Shown here in pieces: positions 8,025 through 16,153 of a stretch of 64,000 nucleotides of DNA. The stretch spans positions 496,001 to 560,000 of the forward strand of contig NZ_CP027482.1 of assembly GCF_003443875.1 (NCBI RefSeq). Direction: 5' to 3'. The position numbers and the translations under genes are program-made. Source of the DNA: Aeromicrobium sp. A1-2 (GTDB lineage: Bacteria; Actinomycetota; Actinomycetes; Propionibacteriales; Nocardioidaceae). Every line of letters begins with the position of its first letter. Positions within the stretch are counted from its first letter, which is position 1. The notes under the pieces are model-generated. The model was not told the origin of the DNA. It saw only the letters and a list, made by a program, of their open reading frames with translations, and did not search any database.

Positions 8025-9164
8025 CTACAGCCGTCCGGCCGGGGCGAGGCCCAGCTGCATGCCGGCGAGGCCACGGGAACGGCCGCTGAGCTGATCGGCG
8101 GCAGCCTGCAGGATCGTGGCCGCCACGGACTCCGGGTCGGCCTCGATGATCGGGTTGCCGATGTCGCCGCCCTCGCGGAGCTCCTGGTCGAGCGGGATCT
8201 GGCCCAGCATCGGCACGTCGTAGCCGAACCGGGCGCTGAGTGCCTCGGCGACCCGAGCGGCTCCGCCGGATCCGAAGATCTCCATGCGGTCGCCGTTGGG
8301 GAGCTGGAGGTAGGACATGTTCTCGATGACGCCCACCACGCGCTGGTGCATCATCGAGGCCATCGTGCCAGCACGTTCGGCGATGTCGGCGGCAGCGGGC
8401 TGCGGGGTCGTGACGACGAGGACCTCGGCGTTGGGCAGGTGCTGGCCCAGGCTGATCGCGACATCGCCGGTGCCGGGCGGGAGGTCGAGCAGCAGAGCGT
8501 CCAGGTCACCCCAGTAGACATCGCTGAGCATCTGCACGAGTGCACGGTCGAGCATCGGGCCGCGCCACGCGACGACCTGGTCCTTGCGCGGCTTGAGCAT
8601 CCCGATGCTGATGACCTTGAGGCCCTTGACGGGAACCGGCATGATCATGTCCTCGACCTGGGTCGGGCGCAGGTCGCCCACGCCGAGCATGTCGGGGATC
8701 GAGTGACCGTAGATGTCGGCGTCGATGATGCCGACCTTGAGGCCGCGCTTGACCATCGCGAGTGCCAGGTTGACCGTGACGGTCGACTTGCCGACTCCGC
8801 CCTTGCCCGAGGCGATCGCGTAGACCTTGGTCAGCGAACCAGCCTGGGCGAACGGGATCTCCTTCTCCGTGCGACCCCCGCGCAACATCTCCTGCATGCT
8901 CTTGCGCTGCTCGTCGGTCATGACGCCCATGTCGACGACGACGGCGTGCGCCGGTGCGACGGTCGCGACCGCAGCGGTGATGTCGCGGTTGAGGGTGTCC
9001 TTGAGTGGGCAGCCGGAGACGGTCAGCAGCAGGTGGACCGTGATCTGCGCTTCTTCGATCACGACCCCGTCGACCATGCCGAGCTCGGTGATCGGTCGTT
9101 TGATCTCCGGGTCGATGACCTTCGTGAGGGCTTCCAGGACTTGCTCTTCGGTGACCGCAGACAT
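8025..9164 (-). CDS. mrp: Mrp/NBP35-type iron-sulfur cluster carrier ATPase
   Basis: A 379-residue P-loop ATPase thought to ferry Fe-S clusters to apoproteins in the cytoplasm. An N-terminal MIP18/DUF59 domain (about 1-95, LEALTKVIDPEIKRPITELGMV) precedes the ATPase domain with the deviant Walker A (SGKGGVGKSTV, near 115-125), Walker B (LLLDLPPGTGD) and switch regions. The canonical CxxC of many Mrp proteins is not seen near the C-terminus. The ATG at 9164 is preceded by TACCAT exactly six bases upstream with no ribosome site, so the mRNA is probably leaderless. Confidence 0.92.
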   Translation of the reverse strand: MSAVTEEQVLEALTKVIDPEIKRPITELGMVDGVVIEEAQITVHLLLTVSGCPLKDTLNRDITAAVATVAPAHAVVVDMGVMTDEQRKSMQEMLRGGRTEKEIPFAQAGSLTKVYAIASGKGGVGKSTVTVNLALAMVKRGLKVGIIDADIYGHSIPDMLGVGDLRPTQVEDMIMPVPVKGLKVISIGMLKPRKDQVVAWRGPMLDRALVQMLSDVYWGDLDALLLDLPPGTGDVAISLGQHLPNAEVLVVTTPQPAAADIAERAGTMASMMHQRVVGVIENMSYLQLPNGDRMEIFGSGGAARVAEALSARFGYDVPMLGQIPLDQELREGGDIGNPIIEADPESVAATILQAAADQLSGRSRGLAGMQLGLAPAGRL

Positions 9165-9176
9165 GCCCCCATGGTA
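9165..9176 (-). promoter_or_regulatory. Leaderless -10 element of mrp
   Basis: On the minus strand TACCAT (9176-9171) is followed by six bases and then the ATG at 9164. This matches TANNNT-N6-start, in which transcription would begin at the first base of the start codon. No Shine-Dalgarno sequence is present. Confidence 0.6.
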
Positions 9177-9243
9177 CGTGGGCGCGCCGCGTGCCCGTCC
9201 CCGAGTGTGACCTAAGCGTTGAGGTCGATGGAAGGATGAACGC

Positions 9244-10926
9244 GTGGGACATCTCGACATCAGCTCCGTCAGCTTCACACTGTCCGACGGACGACCCCTG
9301 CTCGACGAGATCAGCCTGCGCGTCGGCGAGGGAATGAAGGTTGCGCTGATCGGTCCCAACGGCAGCGGCAAGACGACTTTGACCCGGATCGTGACGGGAG
9401 ACCTGCAGCCTCACGGGGGCGCGGTGACGGCCTCCGGCGGTCTGGGGGTCATGCGCCAGTTCGTGGGATCGATGCGGGACGAGTCGACGGTCCGCGACCT
9501 GCTGATCTCGGTCGCGCCGCCGCCCGTGCGGCATGCTGCCGCCGAGGTCGACCGCACCGAGCTGCTGATGATGGAGCGTGACGACGAGGCCGACCAGATG
9601 GCGTACGCACAGGCGCTGGTCGACTGGGGCGACGCCGGCGGCTACGAGCACGAGTCGACGTGGGACATGTGCACCATGGCTGCCCTCGGAGTGCCATTCC
9701 AGCAGGCGCAGTGGCGGGCCGTCACGACGTTGTCCGGCGGTGAGCAGAAGCGGCTCGTGCTGGAGGCGTTGCTGCGGGGGCCCGAGCAGGTCCTGCTGCT
9801 TGACGAGCCCGACAACTACCTCGACGTGCCGGCCAAGCGGTGGCTCGAGGAGCAACTCGTCGAGTCGCCCAAGACCGTGCTGTTCGTGAGTCACGATCGT
9901 GAGCTGATCGAGCGTGTAGCCGGACGGATCGCGACGCTCGAGCCCGGCGCGGCTGGAAGCTCGCTATGGGTCCATCCCGGGCGTTTCTCGACGTACCTCC
10001 AGGCGCGGATCGACCGCAACGCCAAGCTCGAGGAGCGGCGGCTCCGCTGGGACGAGGAGCGGGCCAAGCTCAAGGCGCTGGTGCTGATGTATCGGCAGAA
10101 GGCGGCCTACAACTCCGACATGGCTGCCCGCTACCAGGCCGCGCAGACCCGGCTCGAGCGGTTCGAGCGCGAGGGTCCTCCCGAGGCCGTCCCGATCGCC
10201 CAGAACCTTCGGATGCGGCTCGAGGGGGGCCGCACGGCCAAGCGGGCGGTGACTGCCGAGCAGGTTGAGCTGACCGGGCTCATGAAACCGTTCGACCTGG
10301 AGATCTGGTTCGGCGAGCGGGTCGCGGTGCTGGGCAGCAACGGCTCTGGCAAGTCGCACTTCCTGCGGCTCCTTGCGGCCGGCGGGTCTCGCCCGGACGT
10401 CGAGCACGAACCAGTCGGTGACGTGATCCCGCCGCCGGTCGACCACACAGGCATGGCCAAGCTCGGCTCCCGCGTACGACCGGGTTGGTTCGCGCAGACG
10501 CATGAGCACCCGTCGTTGCTGGGCCGTACCTTGCTGGAGATCCTGCACCACGGTGACGGTCACCGGCGGGGGATGGGCCACGAGGGATCGGCCAAGGCGC
10601 TGGACCGCTACGGGCTCGCCAAGGCCGGCGACCAGGTCTTCGAGCAGCTGTCGGGAGGCCAGCAGGCGCGGTTCCAGATCCTGCTGCTCGAGCTGTCCCA
10701 CGCGACGGTGCTGCTGCTGGACGAGCCGACCGACAACCTCGACCTGCACTCCGCCGAAGCCCTCGAGCAGGCCCTGTCGACGTTCGAGGGCACCGTCGTC
10801 GCGGTGACGCACGATCGGTGGTTTGCCCGGGGCTTTGATCGGTTCCTGGTGTTCGGCGCCGATGGTCAGGTCTACGAGTCCGACGAGCCGGTGTGGGACG
10901 AGACGCGGGTCCGTCGGAAGCGGTGA
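9244..10926 (+). CDS. ABC-F family ATPase (duplicated ATP-binding cassette)
   Basis: A 560-residue soluble protein with two ABC cassettes and no membrane segments, the layout of ABC-F proteins that act on ribosomes (translation factors or antibiotic resistance). The first cassette has Walker A GPNGSGKTT (about 37-45), signature LSGGEQKRL and Walker B LLLDEPDNYLDVP. The second has GSNGSGKSH, LSGGQQARF and LLLDEPTDNLDLHS. The linker between them is helical and Arg-rich. The GTG at 9244 is used; no clear ribosome site is visible. It is divergent from mrp. Whether it gives drug resistance or is a housekeeping factor cannot be told from sequence. Confidence 0.88.
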   Translation: MGHLDISSVSFTLSDGRPLLDEISLRVGEGMKVALIGPNGSGKTTLTRIVTGDLQPHGGAVTASGGLGVMRQFVGSMRDESTVRDLLISVAPPPVRHAAAEVDRTELLMMERDDEADQMAYAQALVDWGDAGGYEHESTWDMCTMAALGVPFQQAQWRAVTTLSGGEQKRLVLEALLRGPEQVLLLDEPDNYLDVPAKRWLEEQLVESPKTVLFVSHDRELIERVAGRIATLEPGAAGSSLWVHPGRFSTYLQARIDRNAKLEERRLRWDEERAKLKALVLMYRQKAAYNSDMAARYQAAQTRLERFEREGPPEAVPIAQNLRMRLEGGRTAKRAVTAEQVELTGLMKPFDLEIWFGERVAVLGSNGSGKSHFLRLLAAGGSRPDVEHEPVGDVIPPPVDHTGMAKLGSRVRPGWFAQTHEHPSLLGRTLLEILHHGDGHRRGMGHEGSAKALDRYGLAKAGDQVFEQLSGGQQARFQILLLELSHATVLLLDEPTDNLDLHSAEALEQALSTFEGTVVAVTHDRWFARGFDRFLVFGADGQVYESDEPVWDETRVRRKR

Positions 10927-10959
10927 GCCGCTGCCACGGGCTGCGTGACGCTGGTCGGG

Positions 10960-11466
10960 TCAGGCCTTGTCGCCCTCGGACTCGGCACGTTCGTCAAGGT
11001 CGGACACCAGATTGCGCAGCTCGCCGCGAATGAAGTCGCGGGTCGCGACCTCGCCGAGGCCGAGCCGCAGACTGGCAACCTCACGAGCGAGGAACTCCAT
11101 GTCGGCATTGGCCTGCGCCGTGGCATCGCGCTCCTGCTCCTGCGTGACCCGATCGCGGGCCTCCTGGCGGTTCTGTGCCAGCAGGATCAGCGGCGCGGCG
11201 TAGGACGCTTGGAGGGAGAGGATCAGCGTGAGGAAGATGAACGGATAGGCGTCCCAGCGGTCGCGCTCTGGCCCGTACGGCACGTTCCACAGGATCCAGA
11301 CCACGACGAAGACCGTCATCCAGGCGATGAACCGGGCCGTGCCGAGGAATCGGGCCGTGGACTCGGCGAATCGGCCGAACCGTTCGGGATCGGGGTCACG
11401 GCGGGGGCGGGGGCGGAACAGCCGGCGTACCTCCCGCGGCTGGTCGAGCCGGGCGCGCTCAGCCAT
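10960..11466 (-). CDS. DUF1003 membrane protein
   Basis: A 168-residue protein with two membrane helices (FIAWMTVFVVVWILWNVPYG and YPFIFLTLILSLQASYAAPLILL) typical of DUF1003, followed by a charged coiled-coil tail (NRQEARDRVTQEQERDATAQ). The ATG at 11466 overlaps the last eight bases of the upstream CBS/MgtE_N gene, so the pair forms a coupled operon. The same two families are adjacent downstream of mrp in mycobacteria (Rv1231c/Rv1232c region). Function unknown; a link to divalent-metal homeostasis is suggested only by the neighbour. Confidence 0.85.
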   Translation of the reverse strand: MAERARLDQPREVRRLFRPRPRRDPDPERFGRFAESTARFLGTARFIAWMTVFVVVWILWNVPYGPERDRWDAYPFIFLTLILSLQASYAAPLILLAQNRQEARDRVTQEQERDATAQANADMEFLAREVASLRLGLGEVATRDFIRGELRNLVSDLDERAESEGDKA

Positions 11467-12721
11467 GGGCGACCACCTCCGTCTCCTGGTCGTCCTGCTC
11501 TCGCCAGCCTTCAGGGAGCAGGTGATCGAGAACATCGTCGATGGTCACCGCCCCCAGTAGATGGGCGTTGTCGTCGACGACCGGCAGCGCGACCATGTTG
11601 TACGCCGCGAGCAGGTTGGCGACGTGCTCGAGGGAGGCATCTGCTCGCGGCCAGTCGATGTCCTTGTCGACGATCGCGCCGACCAGCGTCGACGGCGGCT
11701 CGCGCAGCAGCGCCTGGAAGTGCACGATGCCGAGGAACTTGCCGGTCGGGGTCTCCAGCGGCGGGCGGCAGATGTAGACCATCGACGCCAGCGCGGGGAT
11801 CAGGTCTGGGTTGCGGATGCGTGCCAGCGCGTCGGCGATCGTCGCGTCGGGGGGGAGCACGACAGGCTCCGTCGTCATCATGCCGCCGGCGGTCCGCTCC
11901 TCGTACGTGAGCAGGCGGCGCACGTCCTCGGCGTCGTCGGGCTCCATGCGGCCGAGCAGCTGCTCGGCGGTCGCGGGCGGCAGCTCGCCGAGCAGGTCCG
12001 CCGCGTCGTCGGGGTCCATCTCCGACAGCACGTCGGAGGCGCGATCGGGGTCGAGCACGCCGAGGATCTCGACTTGGTACTTCTCCGGCAGCTCCTCGAG
12101 CACGTCGGCCAGTCGCTCGTCGTCGAGCTCGGTCACGACTTCCATGCGTCGCTTGGGCGACAGGTCGCGCAGGGCGTTGGCGAGGTCGGCCGCCCGCATC
12201 TCATCCATCGTGGCGAGCAGGTGGGTCGCGCCCTGACCGGTCTCCTCGGTCGTGAGGCCCGTGACCTCGTCCCACTCCAGGACCTGGTGCGGGCCGCGAC
12301 GGCCGAAGCGCTTGCCGCCACCTTGCACCGCGATCGCGCTGATGTACCAGTCGCGACGGGGGTCCTGCTCCATCGCGATGTCGTAGACCGTGCCGCCGGA
12401 GGAGTCGGGCAGCTCGACCGTGCGGTCGAACAGCTCGTGGATCGCGAGCGTCTCGGTGCGCCGCTGCACGAACTTGCGCACGTTGAGCACACCCGTCGTG
12501 ATGATCTGTCCGGAGTCCAGCGACGTGACCCGGGTGATCGGCAGGAACACCCGGCGGCGTCCAAGCACCTCGATGACGATGCCGAGCACCCGTGGGCGGT
12601 GCTTGGCGGACCGCACGGCGACCACGACGTCGCGCAGCTTGCCGACCTGGTCGCCCGCGGGATCGAAGACCGCTTGGCCCACGATGCGGGACAGGAAGAT
12701 ACGACCGGGGGTAGCGCTCAC
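11459..12721 (-). CDS. PRC-barrel / MgtE_N / CBS-domain protein
   Basis: A 420-residue soluble protein with three modules: an N-terminal PRC-barrel-like region (about 1-80, LSRIVGQAVFDPAGDQVGKLRDVVV), an MgtE N-terminal superhelical domain (about 170-275, repeated DDERLADVLEELPEKYQVEIL, DPDDAADLLGELP) and paired CBS domains (about 285-405, MMTTEPVVLPPDATIADALARI...VVDDNAHLLGAVTIDDVLDHLL). It keeps the cytoplasmic magnesium-sensing modules of MgtE but lacks the transmembrane pore, so it is a sensor or regulator, not a channel. GTG start at 12721 with TAGAGT six bases upstream: probably leaderless. Confidence 0.85.
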   Translation of the reverse strand: MSATPGRIFLSRIVGQAVFDPAGDQVGKLRDVVVAVRSAKHRPRVLGIVIEVLGRRRVFLPITRVTSLDSGQIITTGVLNVRKFVQRRTETLAIHELFDRTVELPDSSGGTVYDIAMEQDPRRDWYISAIAVQGGGKRFGRRGPHQVLEWDEVTGLTTEETGQGATHLLATMDEMRAADLANALRDLSPKRRMEVVTELDDERLADVLEELPEKYQVEILGVLDPDRASDVLSEMDPDDAADLLGELPPATAEQLLGRMEPDDAEDVRRLLTYEERTAGGMMTTEPVVLPPDATIADALARIRNPDLIPALASMVYICRPPLETPTGKFLGIVHFQALLREPPSTLVGAIVDKDIDWPRADASLEHVANLLAAYNMVALPVVDDNAHLLGAVTIDDVLDHLLPEGWREQDDQETEVVAHG

Positions 12722-12733
12722 GCTCGAACTCTA
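12722..12733 (-). promoter_or_regulatory. Leaderless -10 element of the CBS/MgtE_N operon
   Basis: TAGAGT (minus strand, 12733-12728), six bases, then GTG at 12721. No ribosome site. This promoter would drive the CBS/MgtE_N gene and the overlapping DUF1003 gene. Confidence 0.6.
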
Positions 12734-12815
12734 CCGGGCTGCCCGGCGTGCGACCGGTCATCAACCGACTTGCCGTGACACCTACGTCTGACGTCCTTTT
12801 GGGGGACCATGTCAC

Positions 12816-13340
12816 TTGCTCTGCTTGATCGGCAGCACCCCATCGCGAAGCCCGACTTCAACGGTCGGCGCGATCCACGGCCGGCTGCTGACCGCGTGGG
12901 CCGCCGCCGGTGTCGCCGGCCCGCTGATCGTCAATCGGATCCTCGACGCGCAGGGCAAGCCGGGCAGGCTCACCGCCGCCGACTACCGACCGGCGCTGTT
13001 GATGATGGTCGGGGTCCTGATGGTCGGCTTCGTTGCCAACCTCGCGATCCGTCCGGTGGACGAGCGCTTCCACGAGCCACGGATCGACGCAACTTCGACG
13101 GCCGAGACGCAGGCTGCTGCAGCCGATCACGATGTCCCGGTGGCCCCGGCAGGACCGCTGATCGTCTCGGCTTGGGTGCTGGTCGCGATCCCGCTGGCGT
13201 ACGGAATCTACGAGACCGTCGTCAAGGCTGCCGACCTGTTCTGGTCGGCGGCGCGGCTCATGACAGGTGTGTCGGTTGCGGACGCGCCTTGTGCCCCTCG
13301 TCCGCTCCGGTGGAGGCCTGGCTGTCGTACGACCCGGTGA
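12816..13340 (+). pseudogene. Remnant of an OFA-family MFS transporter (C-terminal part)
   Basis: From about 12867 the frame reads GAIHGRLLTAWAAAGVAGPLIVNRIL and continues through two membrane segments. This matches the last helices of oxalate/formate-type (OFA) major facilitator transporters. A further helix (PLIVSAWVLVAIPLAYGIYETV) follows, like the small single-helix partner often found with such transporters. The ten or so preceding helices are missing; upstream in-frame sequence is short and unrelated. The frame also runs past a sensible end and overlaps the 3' end of the oxidoreductase by 83 bases on the other strand. I read it as a deletion remnant of a transporter once paired with the FdhF-like enzyme. 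Confidence 0.65.
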
Positions 13341-15627
13341 TCGTCCGGTCCTGGCGCGCGGGCGTCAGGCTGATGATGATCGACTTGGAGGTCGGGCAGT
13401 TGCTGCCGGTCGCGGTCGAGTCCAGCGGCACGAGCGGGTTGGTCTCGGGGTAGTAGGCCGCGGCCGATCCGCGCGGGGTGTCGTACGGGACGATCCGGAA
13501 GTCCGGTGCGACCCGGTCGATGTCGTCGTCGTCCCACCGGGTGCTCAGGTCGACCATGTCGCCGGCGGTGAAACCGAGGTGGGCGATGTCGTCGGGGTGC
13601 ATGAACACGACCCGGCGGCCGCCCTCGATCCCGCGATAGCGGTCGCTGAACCCGTAGATCGTGGTGTTGAACTGGTCGTGGCTGCGCAGAGTCTGCAGGA
13701 GGATGTGGCCCTCGGGCACCTGCAGGACATCGATCGGCGAGCAGACGAACTCTGCAGAGCCCGACCGGGTCTCGAAGGTCCTTGAGTCCCGCGGCGGGTG
13801 GGGGAGCACGAAGCCGCCGGGCCGGTCTACCTTGGCGGTGTACTCCTCGCAGCCCGCCACGACCCGCGAGATGTGGTCGCGGGCGACGTCGTAGTCATCG
13901 CGCATCGCGGCCCAGTCGATGCCGTGCCGGTCGCCCAGCGTGGCCTCGGCGATGCCGCACAGGATCGCGGTCTCGGACCGCAGGTGCGGGCTGGCCGGCT
14001 CGAGCACGCCGCGGGAAGCGTGCACGGCGCACACCGAGTCCTCGACCGAGATGAACTGCTCCTTGCCCCCACGGACGTCTTTCTCGGTACGCCCCAGGGT
14101 CGGCAGGATCAGCGCAGTATCTCCACACACCAGGTGCGAGCGGTTGAGCTTGGTCGAGACCTGGACCGTCAGCCGGGTGCTGGCCAGCGCCTTCGCGGTG
14201 ACTGCGGTGTCGGGTGCAGCCAGCACGAAGTTGCCGCCCAGCCCCATGAAGACGTGCGCCTTGCCGTCGCGCATCGCTCGCACACTGTTGACGGTGTCGT
14301 GGCCGTGCTCGCGGGGCGGGTCGAAGCCGAACTCGGCCTGCAGGGAGTCCAGGAATGTGTCGGGGACCCGCTCCCAGATGCCCATCGTCCGGTCGCCCTG
14401 CACGTTGGAGTGGCCGCGGATCGGGAACAGGCCGGCGCCAGGCTTGCCGATGTCACCGCGGGCGAAGGCCACGTTGCAGACCTCCTTGATCGTGGCGACG
14501 GCATTGCGGTGCTGCGTCAGGCCCATGGCCCAGCAGTAGATGGTCTTGTCCGAGGCGCGGATCATCTCGGCCGCCTCCGTGATCTGGGCGCGCGACAACC
14601 CGGTCGCCTTCTCGACGGTCGTCCAGTCGACTGCTGCGACGTGCTGGGCCCACTCGTGGAATCCGGTCGTGTGGCGGTCGATGAACTCGTGGTCGAGGGC
14701 GTCCCACTCGACCAACAGCGAGCCCAGGGCCTGGAACAGCGCGAGATCACCATTGAGTCGGATCGGCAGGTGCAGGTCGGCGATCTCGGTGCCCTTGCCG
14801 ATGATGCCGCGCGGGACCTGGGGGTTGCGGAAATTGTGCAGCCCGGCCTCGCGAAGTGGGTTGACCGCGATGATCTTGGCGCCGCGACGCTTGGCGATCT
14901 CGAGCGCCGACAGCATGCGTGGGTGGTTGGTGCCGGGGTTCTGGCCCGCGATCAGGATCAGGTCGGCCTCGTAGACGTCCCGCATCGTCACGCTGGCCTT
15001 GCCGATGCCGATCGACTCGGCCAGTGCGATGCTGGTCGACTCGTGACACATGTTGGAGCAGTCCGGCATGTTGTTGGTGCCGAGCGCGCGGGCGAACAAC
15101 TGGTACGTGAATGCGGCCTCGTTCGAGGCGCGCCCCGAGGTGTAGAAGACCGCTTCGTCGGGGCTGTCGAGTCCGTTGAGGTTGTCGGCGACGATCGCGA
15201 GCGCGTCATCCCACTCGATCGGCTCGTAGTGCGTGGCGCCGGGCCGCTTGACCATGGGGTGCGTGATCCGGCCCTGCTGGCCCAACCAGTGCTCGTCGTG
15301 GCTGTCGAGCTCGGCAATGCTGTGCCGGGCGAAGAAGTCCGGGGTGGCGCGCTTCTTGGTCGCCTCCTCGGCAACGGCCTTGGCGCCGTTCTCGCAGAAC
15401 TCGGCCGTGTGCCGATTCTCGGGGTCGGGGTCCGGCCAGGCGCAGCTCATGCAGTCGAACCCGTCGGCCTGATTGAGCTTGAGCAGGGTCTTGGCCGTGT
15501 TCTTGAGGCCCATCTGGCCGATCGCGCGCTGCATCGAGACACGGACTCCCGTGACGCCGGCCGCAGCGCTCTTCGGATCGTGCACCCGGAGGTCCTGGTC
15601 GTGGTGGTCGATCGTGCCGTCGCTCAT
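13258..15627 (-). CDS. FdhF/YdeP-family molybdopterin oxidoreductase
   Basis: A 789-residue molybdenum-cofactor enzyme related to formate dehydrogenase H. The N-terminus has a Cys pair (FDCMSCAWPDPD) and the first catalytic domain with PDCSNMCHESTS, where Cys or Ser would ligate Mo; no selenocysteine is indicated. The cofactor segments AGQNPGTNHPRML, GHSNVQGDRTMGIWE and the C-terminal MopB_CT region (LQTLRSHDQFNTTIYGFSDRYRGI) are intact. There is no twin-arginine signal, so it is cytoplasmic. The ATG at 15627 follows AAAGGGGC. Substrate is unknown: YdeP-type proteins are linked to acid resistance, and the transporter remnant next door hints at a carboxylate such as formate or oxalate. No FdhD gene lies in the window. 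Confidence 0.88.
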   Translation of the reverse strand: MSDGTIDHHDQDLRVHDPKSAAAGVTGVRVSMQRAIGQMGLKNTAKTLLKLNQADGFDCMSCAWPDPDPENRHTAEFCENGAKAVAEEATKKRATPDFFARHSIAELDSHDEHWLGQQGRITHPMVKRPGATHYEPIEWDDALAIVADNLNGLDSPDEAVFYTSGRASNEAAFTYQLFARALGTNNMPDCSNMCHESTSIALAESIGIGKASVTMRDVYEADLILIAGQNPGTNHPRMLSALEIAKRRGAKIIAVNPLREAGLHNFRNPQVPRGIIGKGTEIADLHLPIRLNGDLALFQALGSLLVEWDALDHEFIDRHTTGFHEWAQHVAAVDWTTVEKATGLSRAQITEAAEMIRASDKTIYCWAMGLTQHRNAVATIKEVCNVAFARGDIGKPGAGLFPIRGHSNVQGDRTMGIWERVPDTFLDSLQAEFGFDPPREHGHDTVNSVRAMRDGKAHVFMGLGGNFVLAAPDTAVTAKALASTRLTVQVSTKLNRSHLVCGDTALILPTLGRTEKDVRGGKEQFISVEDSVCAVHASRGVLEPASPHLRSETAILCGIAEATLGDRHGIDWAAMRDDYDVARDHISRVVAGCEEYTAKVDRPGGFVLPHPPRDSRTFETRSGSAEFVCSPIDVLQVPEGHILLQTLRSHDQFNTTIYGFSDRYRGIEGGRRVVFMHPDDIAHLGFTAGDMVDLSTRWDDDDIDRVAPDFRIVPYDTPRGSAAAYYPETNPLVPLDSTATGSNCPTSKSIIISLTPARQDRTITGSYDSQASTGADEGHKARPQPTHLS

Positions 15628-15703
15628 GTCGCCCCTTTGACTGATCCCATTCCGCTCCAAGGCCATTGTGTCCCGGTCGACTCGGCGGCGCATGTCCGCC
15701 GGG

Positions 15704-16141
15704 TCAGATCGACAGGTGCGGCGCGGTGCGAGGGATCGAGGTCGAGATGCCGTCGGGGAGGGTCACCTCGCCGGTCGGGACGAGCCGTACGACGACGGAC
15801 TCGCGGGCCCAGCGCTCGATCGCGTGGTCGCTGTCGACCAGGTTGAGCCGGCCGGACTTGAGTGCCGATGTGACGGGTCCCCAGTGCTCGGACTCGGCTC
15901 CGAGGACCTCGACCCGGGCCTCCGCCCTCGCGACCAGCGCTCGGTTGGACTTGCTCCGCAGGCTCAGCACGACGATCTGCTGCTCGGTGATGCCGGGCAA
16001 CGGCTGCTCGGCGCCCCCGGACACGACGCATACCGCGTCACCGACCCACTCGTGCCAGACCGCGTGCGACGAGCCGGCATACGAGACCCAGACCAGCCCA
16101 GACTTCTTGGCCAGGTCGGCGACGAGAACGGTGTGACTCAC
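15704..16141 (-). CDS. Conserved hypothetical actinobacterial protein
   Basis: A 145-residue protein starting at GTG 16141. It begins VSHTVLVADLAKKSGLVWVSYAG and continues with beta-strand-rich sequence (AVWHEWVGDAVCVVSGGAEQPLPG). The overall pattern is vaguely like split-barrel flavin-binding proteins, but no motif is decisive. The stop is 76 bases downstream of the FdhF-like gene start on the same strand. TACGCT lies exactly six bases before the GTG, so the gene is probably leaderless, starting inside the gap to the esterase gene. Function unknown. Confidence 0.7.
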   Translation of the reverse strand: MSHTVLVADLAKKSGLVWVSYAGSSHAVWHEWVGDAVCVVSGGAEQPLPGITEQQIVVLSLRSKSNRALVARAEARVEVLGAESEHWGPVTSALKSGRLNLVDSDHAIERWARESVVVRLVPTGEVTLPDGISTSIPRTAPHLSI

Positions 16142-16153
16142 GCGCTCAGCGTA
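16142..16153 (-). promoter_or_regulatory. Leaderless -10 element of the hypothetical gene at 16141
   Basis: TACGCT (minus strand, 16153-16148), six bases, then GTG 16141. It overlaps the 3' end of the upstream esterase gene. Confidence 0.55.

Noticed and set aside
7674-9215. 513-codon plus-strand frame opposite tatB and mrp
   Set aside because: His/Asp/Arg-rich shadow of two certain genes.
12816-13340. Functional small membrane transporter
   Set aside because: Only the end of a 12-helix family is present, without a matching N-terminus.
13798-15846. 682-codon plus-strand frame opposite the molybdo-oxidoreductase
   Set aside because: Low-complexity translation; the minus strand encodes intact cofactor motifs.
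15704-16141. FdhD (sulfurtransferase for formate dehydrogenase) next to the FdhF-like enzyme
   Set aside because: Only 145 residues and no FdhD CxxC motif; left as hypothetical.
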